NCBI GenBank assembly: GCA_965199905.1
Contig: OZ241366.1
Span: forward strand, 434,001-498,000
From: Ilyomonas sp965199905
GTDB lineage: Bacteria > Bacteroidota > Bacteroidia > Chitinophagales > Chitinophagaceae
Length of the DNA stretch: 64,000 bases
Direction of reading: 5' to 3'
Shown here: positions 54,794-64,000 of the stretch, in pieces
How the letters are laid out: each line of letters begins with the position of its first letter
Position numbering within the stretch: position 1 is the stretch's first letter
The notes under the pieces: model-generated
Told to the model about the DNA's origin: nothing
Database searches by the model: none
The model's input: the letters and a program-made list of their open reading frames with translations, nothing else
Made by a program: the position numbers and the translations under genes

Positions 54794-56032
54794 TTATTTA
54801 AACTGGATGGCTTTTACCGGTTCTATTCTTTTTACAAATAAGGCAGGAAGAATAAGTGATAAAAAGCAAACTATCAGCGTAGCGCCGCACACTGCGAAGG
54901 TTTCCCACCATACGATTTTAACCGGCGCAACAGACACATAATACGCGCTTTCGTCAAGATGAAGGAAGCCTGTATATTGTTGAATTAAACACAAACCAAC
55001 ACCCAGAACAAAACCCGTAACCACACCGATGCCTGCAATAATGGTAGCATAATAAAGAAAAATATTCTGGATAGATGAATCACTGGTGCCGATAGCTTTT
55101 AAAATACCAACCATCCTTGTGCGTTCCAACACAAGAATGAGTAAACAAGTAATCAGGTTGATGATTGCAACAATAGCCATGACTACAAAAATCACGTTCC
55201 GGTTGGTGTCTTGTATGCTAAGCCAGTCGAAAATATTGGGATAAATGTCTTTTACGCTCCGGCTGATCCAGGCGCCGGGCAACTGATATTTATTGTATAA
55301 AAGATTATTGACGGTGTCAATATTTTTGTAATCATCCAGGAAAATTTCGTAACCACCGATGCTATTTTCGCTCCAGTGACTTATGCGCCGCAACATTCGC
55401 AAATCAGCCAGCGCAAACAATTTATCATACTCTTCAATCCCGGTTTTATAAATACCACAAACCCTGAGACGGCGCAATGTTGACTTGCCTTCGTCCGGCA
55501 TAATGAAATAAACCGAAACAGTATCATTCAGCTTTATTTGCAGCTCACTCGCCAGCGGTTGCGAAATCACAATGTCTTTACTGTAAAGCGTGTCAGAGAA
55601 ATTCAGCCATTTTCCTTCTTTCAAAAAAGGCTGCAGGTTTTGAAAATTATATCCATCATCAACGCCTTTTATAAGGATGCCTTCAATGTCGCGCTTGTTT
55701 TCTATCACGGCACTTTTTGTGGCAAAAGCCTGCACCGATTTCACTTGTGGCAACGAGCGCAAAATGTGTTCAACCGTATCGTTTTTATCAAGCGGCGTTT
55801 CCTCGGCTACCAGTGCTTTGGATGTTTGATATTCCTGAACATGAATATGTCCCCAAAAGCTGAACACCTTGTTAGCAACGGCTTGCTGAAAACCGGTTAC
55901 AAAAGCAATCGTAATAATCATTGCCGCTACACTAAGCGCAGTAGCCGCTATGGCAAGACGGATTATGAAACGGGAAAACGATTTCTGCCTGTTGAAGGCA
56001 ATATGTTTTGCTATGAAGAGAGCCACATCCAT
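54794..56032 (-). CDS. FtsX-type ABC permease (LolC/E-like)
   Basis: 412 residues, four membrane helices: one at about 20-45 after the amphipathic start FIAKHIAFNRQKSFSRFI, then three in the last 150 residues. The large periplasmic domain lies between, and the FtsX core (LERTRMVGILKAIGTSDSSI) sits at about 305-324. This is the LolC/LolE and MacB-like topology; Bacteroidota often have one such subunit, used as a homodimer for lipoprotein release. The ATPase gene is not adjacent, so whether it serves lipoproteins or another substrate is open. Confidence 0.88.
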   Translation of the reverse strand: MDVALFIAKHIAFNRQKSFSRFIIRLAIAATALSVAAMIITIAFVTGFQQAVANKVFSFWGHIHVQEYQTSKALVAEETPLDKNDTVEHILRSLPQVKSVQAFATKSAVIENKRDIEGILIKGVDDGYNFQNLQPFLKEGKWLNFSDTLYSKDIVISQPLASELQIKLNDTVSVYFIMPDEGKSTLRRLRVCGIYKTGIEEYDKLFALADLRMLRRISHWSENSIGGYEIFLDDYKNIDTVNNLLYNKYQLPGAWISRSVKDIYPNIFDWLSIQDTNRNVIFVVMAIVAIINLITCLLILVLERTRMVGILKAIGTSDSSIQNIFLYYATIIAGIGVVTGFVLGVGLCLIQQYTGFLHLDESAYYVSVAPVKIVWWETFAVCGATLIVCFLSLILPALFVKRIEPVKAIQFK

Positions 56033-56303
56033 GTGCGGGCGAAGCTACAATTGGTATGGCTTGCCGCCAAATGCAGGATTAAGCAAAAAACGATAACTAA
56101 AATCAGGTTAGGAATTAATTTGAATAAAAATACAGGTTTGTTGTCCATCGCTCACCTGTCTATTAAGCTGTGGTTGTTGCCATTCCTGCTGCTTCGACCC
56201 CGCAGGATTGCTCCCATCAAGGTTTAGGGCAATGATTGGGCTTTTACTTAAGCGAAGCACATACAACTATTTTTAAAGATTCATCACCAAAAAAATTCCG
56301 AAA

Positions 56304-57479
56304 TTATTTAACGATGACGAACGACTTTTTCTTCACAGAAAAATACCTGAGAATGCGCATACTTAGCTTCGGGTAGATAATTTTTTCAACAACATAACAA
56401 AAGCCACAACAGAGAACCAGGTAAGCGAAAAACCGCAGGTAAATGTTGCTTATGATATCATCCATGTAATGCGCATGCGAAACAAAATACCAATGAGAGA
56501 TATAAAGTGAAAAAGAAATAGGCGCCAGGAACTCAAATAATCCAAACGTGTACGCAAAGCCAAACCAATTGATTCGCTTCCAGCCAATAGCGGCTATAAC
56601 AGCAACGAAGCAAAACACAAAATGGCGGACTTCAATTCCAGGTGTTGTAACAAAATGAACTGGATTTTCAGGATGCATTTTCTGATAATAAAAAAAATGG
56701 CAGATTGTAAGCAATATGATTCCAGCGAGTACCAAAAGTGGTATTTTCATCGATGATAAATCAATGGCTTTGCCGGTAACATACAGCTTTGCCATTTCAG
56801 CGCCCATCCACCACAGAATGAAATACATAATTTCCCTGTTTACCGAAAAAGGGAAAAAGACATAAGTGATAGCCGCTAAAGTGGAAATTATATACACAGC
56901 CTTCGAAGAACTTTTTCCAAAACGATAGCTGATGAAGAAGAACATCATATAGAACCACCATTCGAAGGTTAATGTCCACAAAGGCTTATTGCCTAAAAAC
57001 GGTTTAAACCAGGATGGCTGATTCCATATATCCGGCACTTGCTGCAGCATAAGCAGATTGCCGGTTAATGAATGCACATCCGCATCGGAAATCGTTTGAC
57101 CAGAGGCTTCCAGCAAGATATAATGCCCAATGAAAACGCAGATCAGAGGAATGAAAATGCGCAAAAACCGCTTTAGAAAAAACGATTTGAACGACTTATC
57201 GGGAGAGACCAAATAAGCATATTGGATAACAAAGCCAGACAGAATAAAAAACAGCATCACTGCTTCCTGTGCACACTTGAAGAGAGCTACTTGCTTACCA
57301 AGTATAGTTGTGTATTCCGGAAAAGAATGATGACACAAAACATAGATAGCAGCGAAGCCCCTGATGGCTTCCAGTTTCATCAACTTCTTCCTGTCGCCAC
57401 GCGCCGGCGGCGCATCATCAGCAGATTTTACAATTTCAGCAGTATAGGTATGCAATGTAACCGGGTTAGAATGATTCAT
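56304..57479 (-). CDS. acyltransferase-3 family membrane protein (OafA/YrhL-like)
   Basis: 391 residues, about ten membrane helices. The family start KLMKLEAIRGFAAIYVLCHH contains the catalytic-site RG..A.YV..HH pattern, here near residues 32-51, and FILSGFVI follows. These integral-membrane enzymes transfer acetyl or other acyl groups to envelope sugars, such as O-antigen or exopolysaccharide. No polysaccharide gene cluster is nearby, so the acceptor is unknown. Confidence 0.92.
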   Translation of the reverse strand: MNHSNPVTLHTYTAEIVKSADDAPPARGDRKKLMKLEAIRGFAAIYVLCHHSFPEYTTILGKQVALFKCAQEAVMLFFILSGFVIQYAYLVSPDKSFKSFFLKRFLRIFIPLICVFIGHYILLEASGQTISDADVHSLTGNLLMLQQVPDIWNQPSWFKPFLGNKPLWTLTFEWWFYMMFFFISYRFGKSSSKAVYIISTLAAITYVFFPFSVNREIMYFILWWMGAEMAKLYVTGKAIDLSSMKIPLLVLAGIILLTICHFFYYQKMHPENPVHFVTTPGIEVRHFVFCFVAVIAAIGWKRINWFGFAYTFGLFEFLAPISFSLYISHWYFVSHAHYMDDIISNIYLRFFAYLVLCCGFCYVVEKIIYPKLSMRILRYFSVKKKSFVIVK

Positions 57480-57633
57480 TAGCGGCTTTATTTATTGATC
57501 GCCGTTTAATAAGAACAAAAATATCTGTTTACTATTTACTAATGGTAGGATCTTTTTATTTAATATAAACATATGTGACAGTATCAATTTTTTAAAAAAG
57601 AACATCAATTAAATAACCGATGCTCCTTTTATT

Positions 57634-58941
57634 TTACCGGTTAATCCAAAACTTTTCGTTTATACCTATCGAAGTTGCGAGGCAGGTAACCAAGCCATTG
57701 TTGTTGGATATATATTTTCCGTTATTACTTTGGAAACTTACCGTACCATCGGTATTATAAATCCAGAGAAAAGTCTCCTGCGAGCTAATTGACGTAGCCG
57801 TACAAGAAACATTGTTCGGGTTTAACTTCGTTACATAATGTCCCTGATTTAATAAAGCTACTTTGCTGGCAGTAACGCTTACAACTGTGTAGCCTTCCCA
57901 TAATGTATAACTGGTGCTGTTGAGAAATAGGGGCGAACCATCATTGTTATTATGGAGGTAAAAATCGTTAGCGCCTTTAATTGTAATCACCTGATTAAAA
58001 GGAACTTTTTGAACAATTGGTGCCGGTACAGTTCCTTTTTCATAATGAAGCATCCATTGATAGATATTCATACCGCTTTCCTTGTAAGAAGGGGCGTATG
58101 TTGTAGTCCAGGCATCATGTGAATTGCTGTTGAAACTGGTAAGCTTTGGTGCAACGCTTCCGGGAGCTGAATAGCCTCTTACCATATCTGCCTGGTTCAC
58201 GCTCCACGAAAACATTGCTGTCGGGTCATCATAACAATGCGTCTGCCATATTTTAATATTTGCATTTGCCACTGTCTGAGCTTCGTCCTGCGTTACCTGG
58301 TAATTATAATCTGGCGTCGTCCATGCGCAAATGGGAACCATTGCTGTTATTTTAGATGCGGTAGCAGCACTGTAACCTGCATAATGCCAAACGTTTGCAC
58401 CGCCAATACTTAAACCAGCGAGATACACACGGTTAGTATCTATCCGGTAATTTGTTTTACAATATTCGAGCAGCGAATCGATTTCATTTGGAAACATACC
58501 TACTTCGGTAAGTTGCGGCGTAATAACGATCATGCTGTACGCTTTTCCGTCAACCGTAAAAGAAGTTGGGAACGTGCCATTGTTTATATACATGGCTGGC
58601 CCGTATTGCAGTAAACCAGGAAGATCAGTTGTGCCATTGCCTACTTGGCCAATGCCGTGCAGGCAAATTAAAAGAGGGTATTGCTTGGTAATGTCATTGC
58701 TGTATCTATTTGGCAAATATTCATAAAACCCATGAATGTGCTCACTCACTATTATACCAGCCCTTGCCGTTTGTACGGCAGCCGATGTTTTCGATGTTAC
58801 AGAATTTAGTCTTACTAAATCTGTTTGTTCAGAAGGAGTGTTTTGTAATTCTTTTGTACACGATGAAAGCAGTAAAAGGAACAGGAATGGAGCCAACAAA
58901 TAATAAATGAACAGGGGAGGTTTTTTCTGAAGGTAATTCAT
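57634..58941 (-). CDS. lipoprotein esterase (PHB-depolymerase-like) with beta-trefoil domain
   Basis: 435 residues. Lipobox LSSC with Cys28, so a lipid-anchored envelope protein. Alpha/beta-hydrolase domain about 60-305: oxyanion region LICLHGIGQVG at 91-101, nucleophile Ser178 in AGLSIGGAN, acid probably Asp238 or Asp239, His275 in SNSHDAW. This is the PHB-depolymerase/feruloyl-esterase-like group. Residues about 316-435 form a fascin/ricin-like beta-trefoil (YLHNNNDGSPLFL, GKYISNNNG), a likely carbohydrate-binding module. Probably deacylates or cleaves a polymer at the cell surface. The substrate is unknown. Confidence 0.85.
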   Translation of the reverse strand: MNYLQKKPPLFIYYLLAPFLFLLLLSSCTKELQNTPSEQTDLVRLNSVTSKTSAAVQTARAGIIVSEHIHGFYEYLPNRYSNDITKQYPLLICLHGIGQVGNGTTDLPGLLQYGPAMYINNGTFPTSFTVDGKAYSMIVITPQLTEVGMFPNEIDSLLEYCKTNYRIDTNRVYLAGLSIGGANVWHYAGYSAATASKITAMVPICAWTTPDYNYQVTQDEAQTVANANIKIWQTHCYDDPTAMFSWSVNQADMVRGYSAPGSVAPKLTSFNSNSHDAWTTTYAPSYKESGMNIYQWMLHYEKGTVPAPIVQKVPFNQVITIKGANDFYLHNNNDGSPLFLNSTSYTLWEGYTVVSVTASKVALLNQGHYVTKLNPNNVSCTATSISSQETFLWIYNTDGTVSFQSNNGKYISNNNGLVTCLATSIGINEKFWINR

Positions 58942-59218
58942 AACAGCTTTTTATTTTTTACGATATGCGATTTTATCATTTCATTTCTGTCGTTTGGCAT
59001 CTGAAAAAGTAAACAACACAAGCAGATTAAAATGAGGTTGGAATGTTTTTATATACGTGCAAAACAGAGCAATGGTTTCAAACACATAAGTCCTTTCAGG
59101 AAACAAATACCCGAAACAGTAGCCAGATACAATTCGGTTGTAAAATTAGAAATAAAACTGTATGATTCTCTGCATTTTTCGGTAAAAAAAACAGGAAAAA
59201 GAAATGAGTAAATCCGGA

Positions 59219-59935
59219 CTATAAAAAGTGCGATAAAAGGATGCCTGTGGCAACGGCTGCATTCAAAGATTCAGCTTTTCCAATCCTCGGTATAGTTACA
59301 GATTCTTTGATAAAAGGAATAATATCCGGACGTATGCCCTTCGACTCATTACCAATTACAAGGATGCCTTCCTTTACTTTATCTATTTCATAAAGATTTT
59401 TACCATCAAGCCTTGCTCCGAAGATTGTTATTTCAGATTGTTTAAGAACGTTTTGAATGTCTTCGTAATAAATATTTACACGTGTAATGCTTCCCATTGT
59501 GCTTTGCACCACTTTATTATTATAGCAATCTACGCTATCGTGTGAAGCAAAGATTTGTGTGATGCCAAACCAATCGGCAGTTCTTATGATTGTGCCTAAA
59601 TTTCCCGGATCCTGAATACCATCAAGCACGAGCGTAAAGGTTTTATTTATGTAAAATGCAGGCAACTTTTTTTTGTAAAATATTCCCGTCATTTCATTTG
59701 ATGTAACGAACCGGCTGATGCGTTGTAATTCGGAAGAAGTTACTTCTCTTACTTCAAAATGATTGTTGCCGGGAAGAGGTAATTTCTTTGTGGTATAAAT
59801 AATCTGAGGCACCAAACCGTTAGCTAATAATTCAGTTACCAGTTTTGGGCCTTCGGCAATAAACACGTTGTGATGATCGCGATTTTTTTTGTCGCTTAAA
59901 CTTTGGATATATTTGACCTCATTTTTGCTAATCAT
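59219..59935 (-). CDS. TrmH/SpoU-family RNA 2'-O-methyltransferase
   Basis: 238 residues. An N-terminal substrate-binding part (about 1-95, with EGPKLV) and the SPOUT knot domain with motif 1 DPGNLGTIIRTADWFG (Asn112, Arg118), motif 2 VIGNESKGI (Asn196, Glu197) and motif 3 IPRIGKAESLNAAVATGIL (Ser223, Asn225). It methylates ribose 2'-OH in rRNA or tRNA; the exact base cannot be told. Diverges from tamL over 67 bases. Confidence 0.93.
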   Translation of the reverse strand: MISKNEVKYIQSLSDKKNRDHHNVFIAEGPKLVTELLANGLVPQIIYTTKKLPLPGNNHFEVREVTSSELQRISRFVTSNEMTGIFYKKKLPAFYINKTFTLVLDGIQDPGNLGTIIRTADWFGITQIFASHDSVDCYNNKVVQSTMGSITRVNIYYEDIQNVLKQSEITIFGARLDGKNLYEIDKVKEGILVIGNESKGIRPDIIPFIKESVTIPRIGKAESLNAAVATGILLSHFL

Positions 59936-60002
59936 TGCGGAATTTTTTGACTACGCAACCAACGGCATAAGCAGGCGCAGCCGGAGAACAAAATAAATGT
60001 AG

Positions 60003-62531
60003 ATGGCATTTTTCTTTTCCCGTTTTACAAGATTTTTTCCTTGCCTGCTCTTTTTGTCGTGTTTTGTATCGTGTACCGAGGAAAAATTTTTGTTTGTATT
60101 CAATCGGAACAGTGTTAAAAAGCATCCTGTCGATACACCTTTTGTATACAGCACCGAGATTCAAATCAAAACAAATCAATCACTGTCAAAGAACCAAAAG
60201 AATAATCTTTTGACGGCATTGCCCAATTATCTCGACGATAGTTTGCGGGTACCGAAAGAGCAGCGCTTCGGGGTGAAATATGTTATAAAAAATCCACCGG
60301 TATTCGATACCTCGCGTATCTCACGCACTGTTACATTTATGAACGGCTACTTAGCCTCAATCGGTTATTATCACACCGCTTTTAGTGATAGCTTTTACAT
60401 AGATACGTTTGCAAAAAGGAAAAAAAGGAGAGAAGACCTGCAGGAAAGAGTGCATGTTATTATTACTGTCGATCCTGGCAAGCCAACCATCATTGATTCT
60501 TTCAGATACGCCTTAAGCGATTCTATTTTGCAACGCATTACAACACGCGAAAATTCGGTTAAAAATAGTTTGGTAGAAGCCGGAAAATCTCCTTTTTCCA
60601 AGCCACTGCTTGGTAACGAACTTGATCGCCTTGTGGGTTTATATAAGAATCGCGGCTATATGCTCATCTCGCGCGATAACCTGATTGCGGAGGCCGATAC
60701 TACAGATCCTGCTGTTCTTACCATTTCTACTGACCCTTTCGAGCAAATAAAAACGATAGAGGAAGCGGATAAACGTTCCATGCAAAACCCGGTAGCGCGG
60801 GTAATAGTTAAAACAAGGGAAATCAATAACGACTCAACAGATCTGGTTGATTCATCGCAGCTAAAGCAATACCGCATTGGCCATATATATTATTACCCGG
60901 AAACCAGATATACCGAGCTGCCTGACAGCCTGATAAAGCAAAAAAATCTGCCGATACTTTTTCAAAGAAAAGGCTACACAATCTATGGCACAAAGCATTT
61001 GTTTGGATTTCGCCCTTTGCGCCAGCACACTTTTTTGCGGGAAGGAAGTTTGTATAACGACAGGCTTTATTTAAAAACGATCAACAACCTGTCGTCTGTT
61101 GGCGGCTGGCAAAACATAGACACCCGTTACCGCATTCATGTTGTTAATTCTATTCAGAAAGATTCTATATACCAGGATTCTTTTTTGGTAAAAGTTGATA
61201 CGGTCGATTTCCATTTTTTTATGGTTCCGGCTATCCGGCAAAATATTACAGTTGCGCTTGAGGCAAGCCGCAATACCGGCGATTTATTTACAACCAGCAA
61301 TACAGTCGGCATCGCCGTAAATGCAACTTATCTAAACAGGAATGTTTGGCACAGTGCTATTCAATCTACCACTTCGTTTCGTAATGGTGTGGAGTTGGGT
61401 TTGAACAGGAATGCGCTGCTGCAAACCTTTCAGTCTACTCTCAGCCAATCCTACAGTTTTCCAAGTATTATATTGCCATCGAAAGTCAGAAGTTTTTTGT
61501 TTAAAAGACCTCAGCGTTTTGATGGCTTACGAACGATTCTCGGAGCTTCAGCCACTTATTCAGAGAGAACAGATTATTTCCGCATCCGGCAACTGGTGGC
61601 AAACTGGGGCTACGAATGGAAGCTAAAAAGCTGGATATGGTCCGTAAAGATACCGAACGTAGAGTTGTATTCATTAGATACACTGCCCTCGCTTAAGGCA
61701 CAACTTGCCACGAGTCCTTTTTTACGAAATGCCTTTACTACAGGTTCTATAATCAGTATAATCGGTACCACAAATACATTCTGGAAATCGAAGAATCATC
61801 CGGCGCAAACAAATTACTTCCGGGCGGCGGCAGAAGAAGCCGGCGGCTTATCAGGAAATATTTATCCCTGGAGCAAAAATATTTACCGATACTTAAAAGG
61901 TGAGGTGGAATACCGAAAACGGTTTACTTTACCAACAACCTCCGTAGCCATGCGGCTATTTGCGGGCGTAGGTTTTAATTATGGAAAAGTAGGTCAGTCG
62001 CTGCCTTTTTATAAACAGTTTTTTGCCGGTGGTCCCAACAGCATGCGTGCCTGGAGTCTTCGCCAGTTAGGTTTGGGTTCTTCTTTGCAAAGCGATACAG
62101 CCACCAATACTGATACGTCTTCCAAAGTAGCTTACCGCGACCGCTTTGGCGACATGCAACTGGAAGCCAACTTTGAATACCGTTATATTATAGCAACGTT
62201 CAGCTCACTTAAGCTTGGCGGAGCCATATTTGCCGACATTGGTAACATATGGAATCTGAAATACAGTGCTTTGAACCCGTTGGCAAATTTTCAGTTGAAA
62301 AATCTGGGGCGGGATATTGCCATTGGTGTGGGAACAGGCTTACGGCTTGATTTTAATTATTTCCTGATTCGCATTGATGGCGGTATTAAATTAAAAGACC
62401 CGGCACGACTGGAAAATAACGGTTGGCTCAGCATTAAAAACTTTACATGGCGAAATCAGGAGTTCGAAAAAGTGAACAGTCCTAACCGTAATAATTATGC
62501 TATCCAGTTAGGCATCGGTTTACCTTTTTAA
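60003..62531 (+). CDS. tamL: TamL-type BamA/TamA-superfamily outer-membrane lipoprotein
   Basis: 842 residues. A lipoprotein signal with Cys20 or Cys24 (LLFLSCFVSC), POTRA-like domains about 35-390 (DDSLRVPKEQRFGVKYVI, NPPVFDTSRIS, then GYTIYGTKHLFGFRPLRQHT), and a 16-strand barrel of the BamA type from about 400 with the signature GGPNSMRAWSLRQLGLG and the end IQLGIGLPF. Bacteroidota carry such lipidated TamA homologues, called TamL, which are thought to work with TamB in outer-membrane assembly. It pairs with the divergent trmH gene. tamB is not in the window. Confidence 0.85.
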   Translation: MAFFFSRFTRFFPCLLFLSCFVSCTEEKFLFVFNRNSVKKHPVDTPFVYSTEIQIKTNQSLSKNQKNNLLTALPNYLDDSLRVPKEQRFGVKYVIKNPPVFDTSRISRTVTFMNGYLASIGYYHTAFSDSFYIDTFAKRKKRREDLQERVHVIITVDPGKPTIIDSFRYALSDSILQRITTRENSVKNSLVEAGKSPFSKPLLGNELDRLVGLYKNRGYMLISRDNLIAEADTTDPAVLTISTDPFEQIKTIEEADKRSMQNPVARVIVKTREINNDSTDLVDSSQLKQYRIGHIYYYPETRYTELPDSLIKQKNLPILFQRKGYTIYGTKHLFGFRPLRQHTFLREGSLYNDRLYLKTINNLSSVGGWQNIDTRYRIHVVNSIQKDSIYQDSFLVKVDTVDFHFFMVPAIRQNITVALEASRNTGDLFTTSNTVGIAVNATYLNRNVWHSAIQSTTSFRNGVELGLNRNALLQTFQSTLSQSYSFPSIILPSKVRSFLFKRPQRFDGLRTILGASATYSERTDYFRIRQLVANWGYEWKLKSWIWSVKIPNVELYSLDTLPSLKAQLATSPFLRNAFTTGSIISIIGTTNTFWKSKNHPAQTNYFRAAAEEAGGLSGNIYPWSKNIYRYLKGEVEYRKRFTLPTTSVAMRLFAGVGFNYGKVGQSLPFYKQFFAGGPNSMRAWSLRQLGLGSSLQSDTATNTDTSSKVAYRDRFGDMQLEANFEYRYIIATFSSLKLGGAIFADIGNIWNLKYSALNPLANFQLKNLGRDIAIGVGTGLRLDFNYFLIRIDGGIKLKDPARLENNGWLSIKNFTWRNQEFEKVNSPNRNNYAIQLGIGLPF

Positions 62532-62559
62532 ACATTTATATAATCCGATAATTGCCATC

Positions 62560-63255
62560 ATGAAAGTATTATTGGTAGAAGATGAACCGGCTGTGGCAAA
62601 CCTGGTAAAGAAAACGCTGGAAGAAGAAAACTACGAAGTAACGGTAGCGCCTGATGGTTTGTCAGGCTGGGATTATCTATCACGTTTTACTTACGATGCT
62701 GCCATTGTAGATGTAATGTTGCCGGGCATTAACGGTCTCGAATTATGCCGCCGTAGCCGGCAAGTTGAAAGCCACATCGATACACCAATACTATTATTGA
62801 CAGCATTAGGAACAACAGATAATATTGTAATGGGGCTTGATAGCGGGGCTGATGATTATCTTACCAAACCTTTTAAAGTGGCTGAACTGTTAGCACGCCT
62901 GAGGTCACTGGCAAGACGTAGATCGCTGCATCAGGAAGAACCAGGTGATAAACAAAATACGATTCGCTTTTCAGATTTGGTTATCAATCTCGATGGAAAA
63001 GAAGTTAAACGCAACGGCGCAGTAATCGATTTAACTGCAACCGAATTCAGGTTACTGGAATATTTGGTTCGAAACGCACGCCGCGTAGTTTCACGCATGG
63101 ATATTCTTGAAAAAGTGTGGGGTTACGATTTTGACATGAATACAAAACTTGTGGACGTATATATTAATTATCTCAGGAAAAAGATAGATGCGAATACAGA
63201 CAATAAACTCATCCATACTGTAACCGGTATGGGATATATTTTAAAAGAGAAATAA
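62560..63255 (+). CDS. OmpR/PhoB-family response regulator
   Basis: 231 residues. Receiver with Glu7-Asp8-Glu9, phosphoacceptor Asp51 in AAIVDVMLPG and Lys103 in LTKPF, then a winged-helix DNA-binding domain about 130-228 (TATEFRLLEYLVRNARRVVS, LVDVYINYLRKKI). Its stop is 2 bases before the start of a histidine-kinase gene, so the two form a classical two-component pair. It starts 28 bases after tamL, so the system may be cotranscribed with it. Confidence 0.96.
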   Translation: MKVLLVEDEPAVANLVKKTLEEENYEVTVAPDGLSGWDYLSRFTYDAAIVDVMLPGINGLELCRRSRQVESHIDTPILLLTALGTTDNIVMGLDSGADDYLTKPFKVAELLARLRSLARRRSLHQEEPGDKQNTIRFSDLVINLDGKEVKRNGAVIDLTATEFRLLEYLVRNARRVVSRMDILEKVWGYDFDMNTKLVDVYINYLRKKIDANTDNKLIHTVTGMGYILKEK

Positions 63256-63257
63256 GA

Positions 63258-64000
63258 GTGAAGATACAAACGAAGATTGCGTTGCTGTTCACGCTGCTTT
63301 GTACGCTGGTGATCGTTTTACTGAGCTTCGGTATTTACTATTTTACTTATCAGAATGCATCTCAGGATTTTAATACCCGGCTTCAGTTGCGGGCGCACCT
63401 GGCTGCACGCGCATATCTTCAGAACAGTGCTGATACCGCCACGTTCGCCTCGATAAAAAGAGAGCAATTAAAACGACTTCCCGAAGAACGCGAGTACATC
63501 ATCAAGCAGGATACATTAACACGGGCGAATGCAAATCTTGTTTCGATGTTGCCTGTAAATTTTTTTAACTCTGTCATTCAAAATCAGGAAGCCGCTTATC
63601 GCAGTGATTTTGATTTTTTCTATGGAATTCTTTATCAAAATTCAAGCGATTCATACATTGTTGTTATAACCGCTAAAAATACGTTTCTGAAAGATTTTCT
63701 CAGCAATCTCAGGAAGATACTTTTTATCGTTTGTATTGTTAGCGTTATCGTTGTTTTTACAATTGGCCTGCTGTTTTCAAAACAGATTCTTGCACCCATC
63801 CGGCTGATTTCAAAACAAGTAAATAATATTACCGCAACATCACTTCATAACAGGCTGACTGTAAAGAAAGGGAAAGATGAAATTGTTGTGTTGGCAAACA
63901 CATTTAATGACATGCTAATCCGCTTGGAGACTTCTTTTGAAACACAAAATAACTTTGTGAGTAATGCTTCGCACGAACTGAATACGCCACTGACGTCCAT
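63258..64000 (+). CDS. membrane sensor histidine kinase (3' end outside window)
   Basis: 247 codons visible from the GTG at 63258. Two membrane helices (about 8-30 and 150-175) enclose a periplasmic sensor region of about 115 residues. A HAMP domain (LAPIRLISKQVNNI) and the start of HisKA with SASHEL-like SNASHELNTPLTSI follow. The ATPase domain lies beyond the window. Partner of the response regulator 2 bases upstream. The cue is unknown. Confidence 0.95.
   Translation, partial: MKIQTKIALLFTLLCTLVIVLLSFGIYYFTYQNASQDFNTRLQLRAHLAARAYLQNSADTATFASIKREQLKRLPEEREYIIKQDTLTRANANLVSMLPVNFFNSVIQNQEAAYRSDFDFFYGILYQNSSDSYIVVITAKNTFLKDFLSNLRKILFIVCIVSVIVVFTIGLLFSKQILAPIRLISKQVNNITATSLHNRLTVKKGKDEIVVLANTFNDMLIRLETSFETQNNFVSNASHELNTPLTS

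Noticed and set aside
1..64000. tRNA, rRNA, CRISPR array, insertion sequence or prophage
   Set aside because: None was seen on either strand; the long spacers were read for cloverleafs, regular repeats and transposase fragments without success.

Overview
The window looks like chromosomal DNA of a Bacteroidota bacterium, most probably of the Chitinophagaceae (inference). The evidence is family content: DUF5686 and DUF3857 proteins, a TamL-type lipoprotein of the BamA/TamA superfamily, an OmpA protein with PorE-like domain order, and a type IX secretion-type C-terminal domain. Further support comes from promoters of the Bacteroidota form (TAnnTTTG with an upstream TTG), scarce Shine-Dalgarno sites and moderate GC. 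No rRNA, tRNA, CRISPR array, prophage or intact insertion sequence was seen.

Layout. 1-5703 (minus strand): 3'-truncated dnaG, a possible small lipoprotein, a DUF5686 outer-membrane protein and queG. 5750-9701 (plus): two tandem DUF3857/transglutaminase-like proteins, the first without catalytic Cys and His. 9770-13243 (minus): a large fusion of a degenerate peptidase-MA-like domain, a propeller and a barrel. 13305-17433: MBL hydrolase, a stray sorting-domain-like ORF, a GNAT acetyltransferase, a RibD/DHFR-like reductase and a GH13 alpha-glucosidase.

17548-33059 is a signalling island. A minus-strand operon encodes a CheB methylesterase, a 2164-residue CheB-CheR-multiPAS-histidine kinase and a lone receiver protein. 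Two more multi-PAS histidine kinases and the decayed tail of another kinase (about 32852-33059) follow, with map between them. The intergenic DNA here is unusually long and holds gene-relic-like patches and two copies of a hairpin element with compensatory stem changes.

33188-47677: DoxX-like protein, secreted NUC1 nuclease, purH, PorE-like OmpA protein, a methyltransferase, a DUF58-transglutaminase-MoxR operon, and a 66-residue protein translationally coupled to a large exported helical-repeat protein. 47711-53660: an MscS channel, then a TetR regulator beside a convergent TolC-HlyD-DHA2 MFS efflux operon. Both promoters carry paired near-identical palindromes, so this is very likely one drug-efflux regulon. 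53740-59935: HNH protein, small beta-barrel, FtsX-type permease, acyltransferase-3, lipoprotein esterase with a beta-trefoil, TrmH-type methyltransferase. 60003-64000: tamL, an OmpR-type response regulator and its 3'-truncated histidine kinase.

Most genes serve the cell envelope (barrels, OmpA, TamL, transglutaminases, efflux) or signal transduction; housekeeping genes (dnaG, queG, map, purH, trmH-like) are scattered among them.
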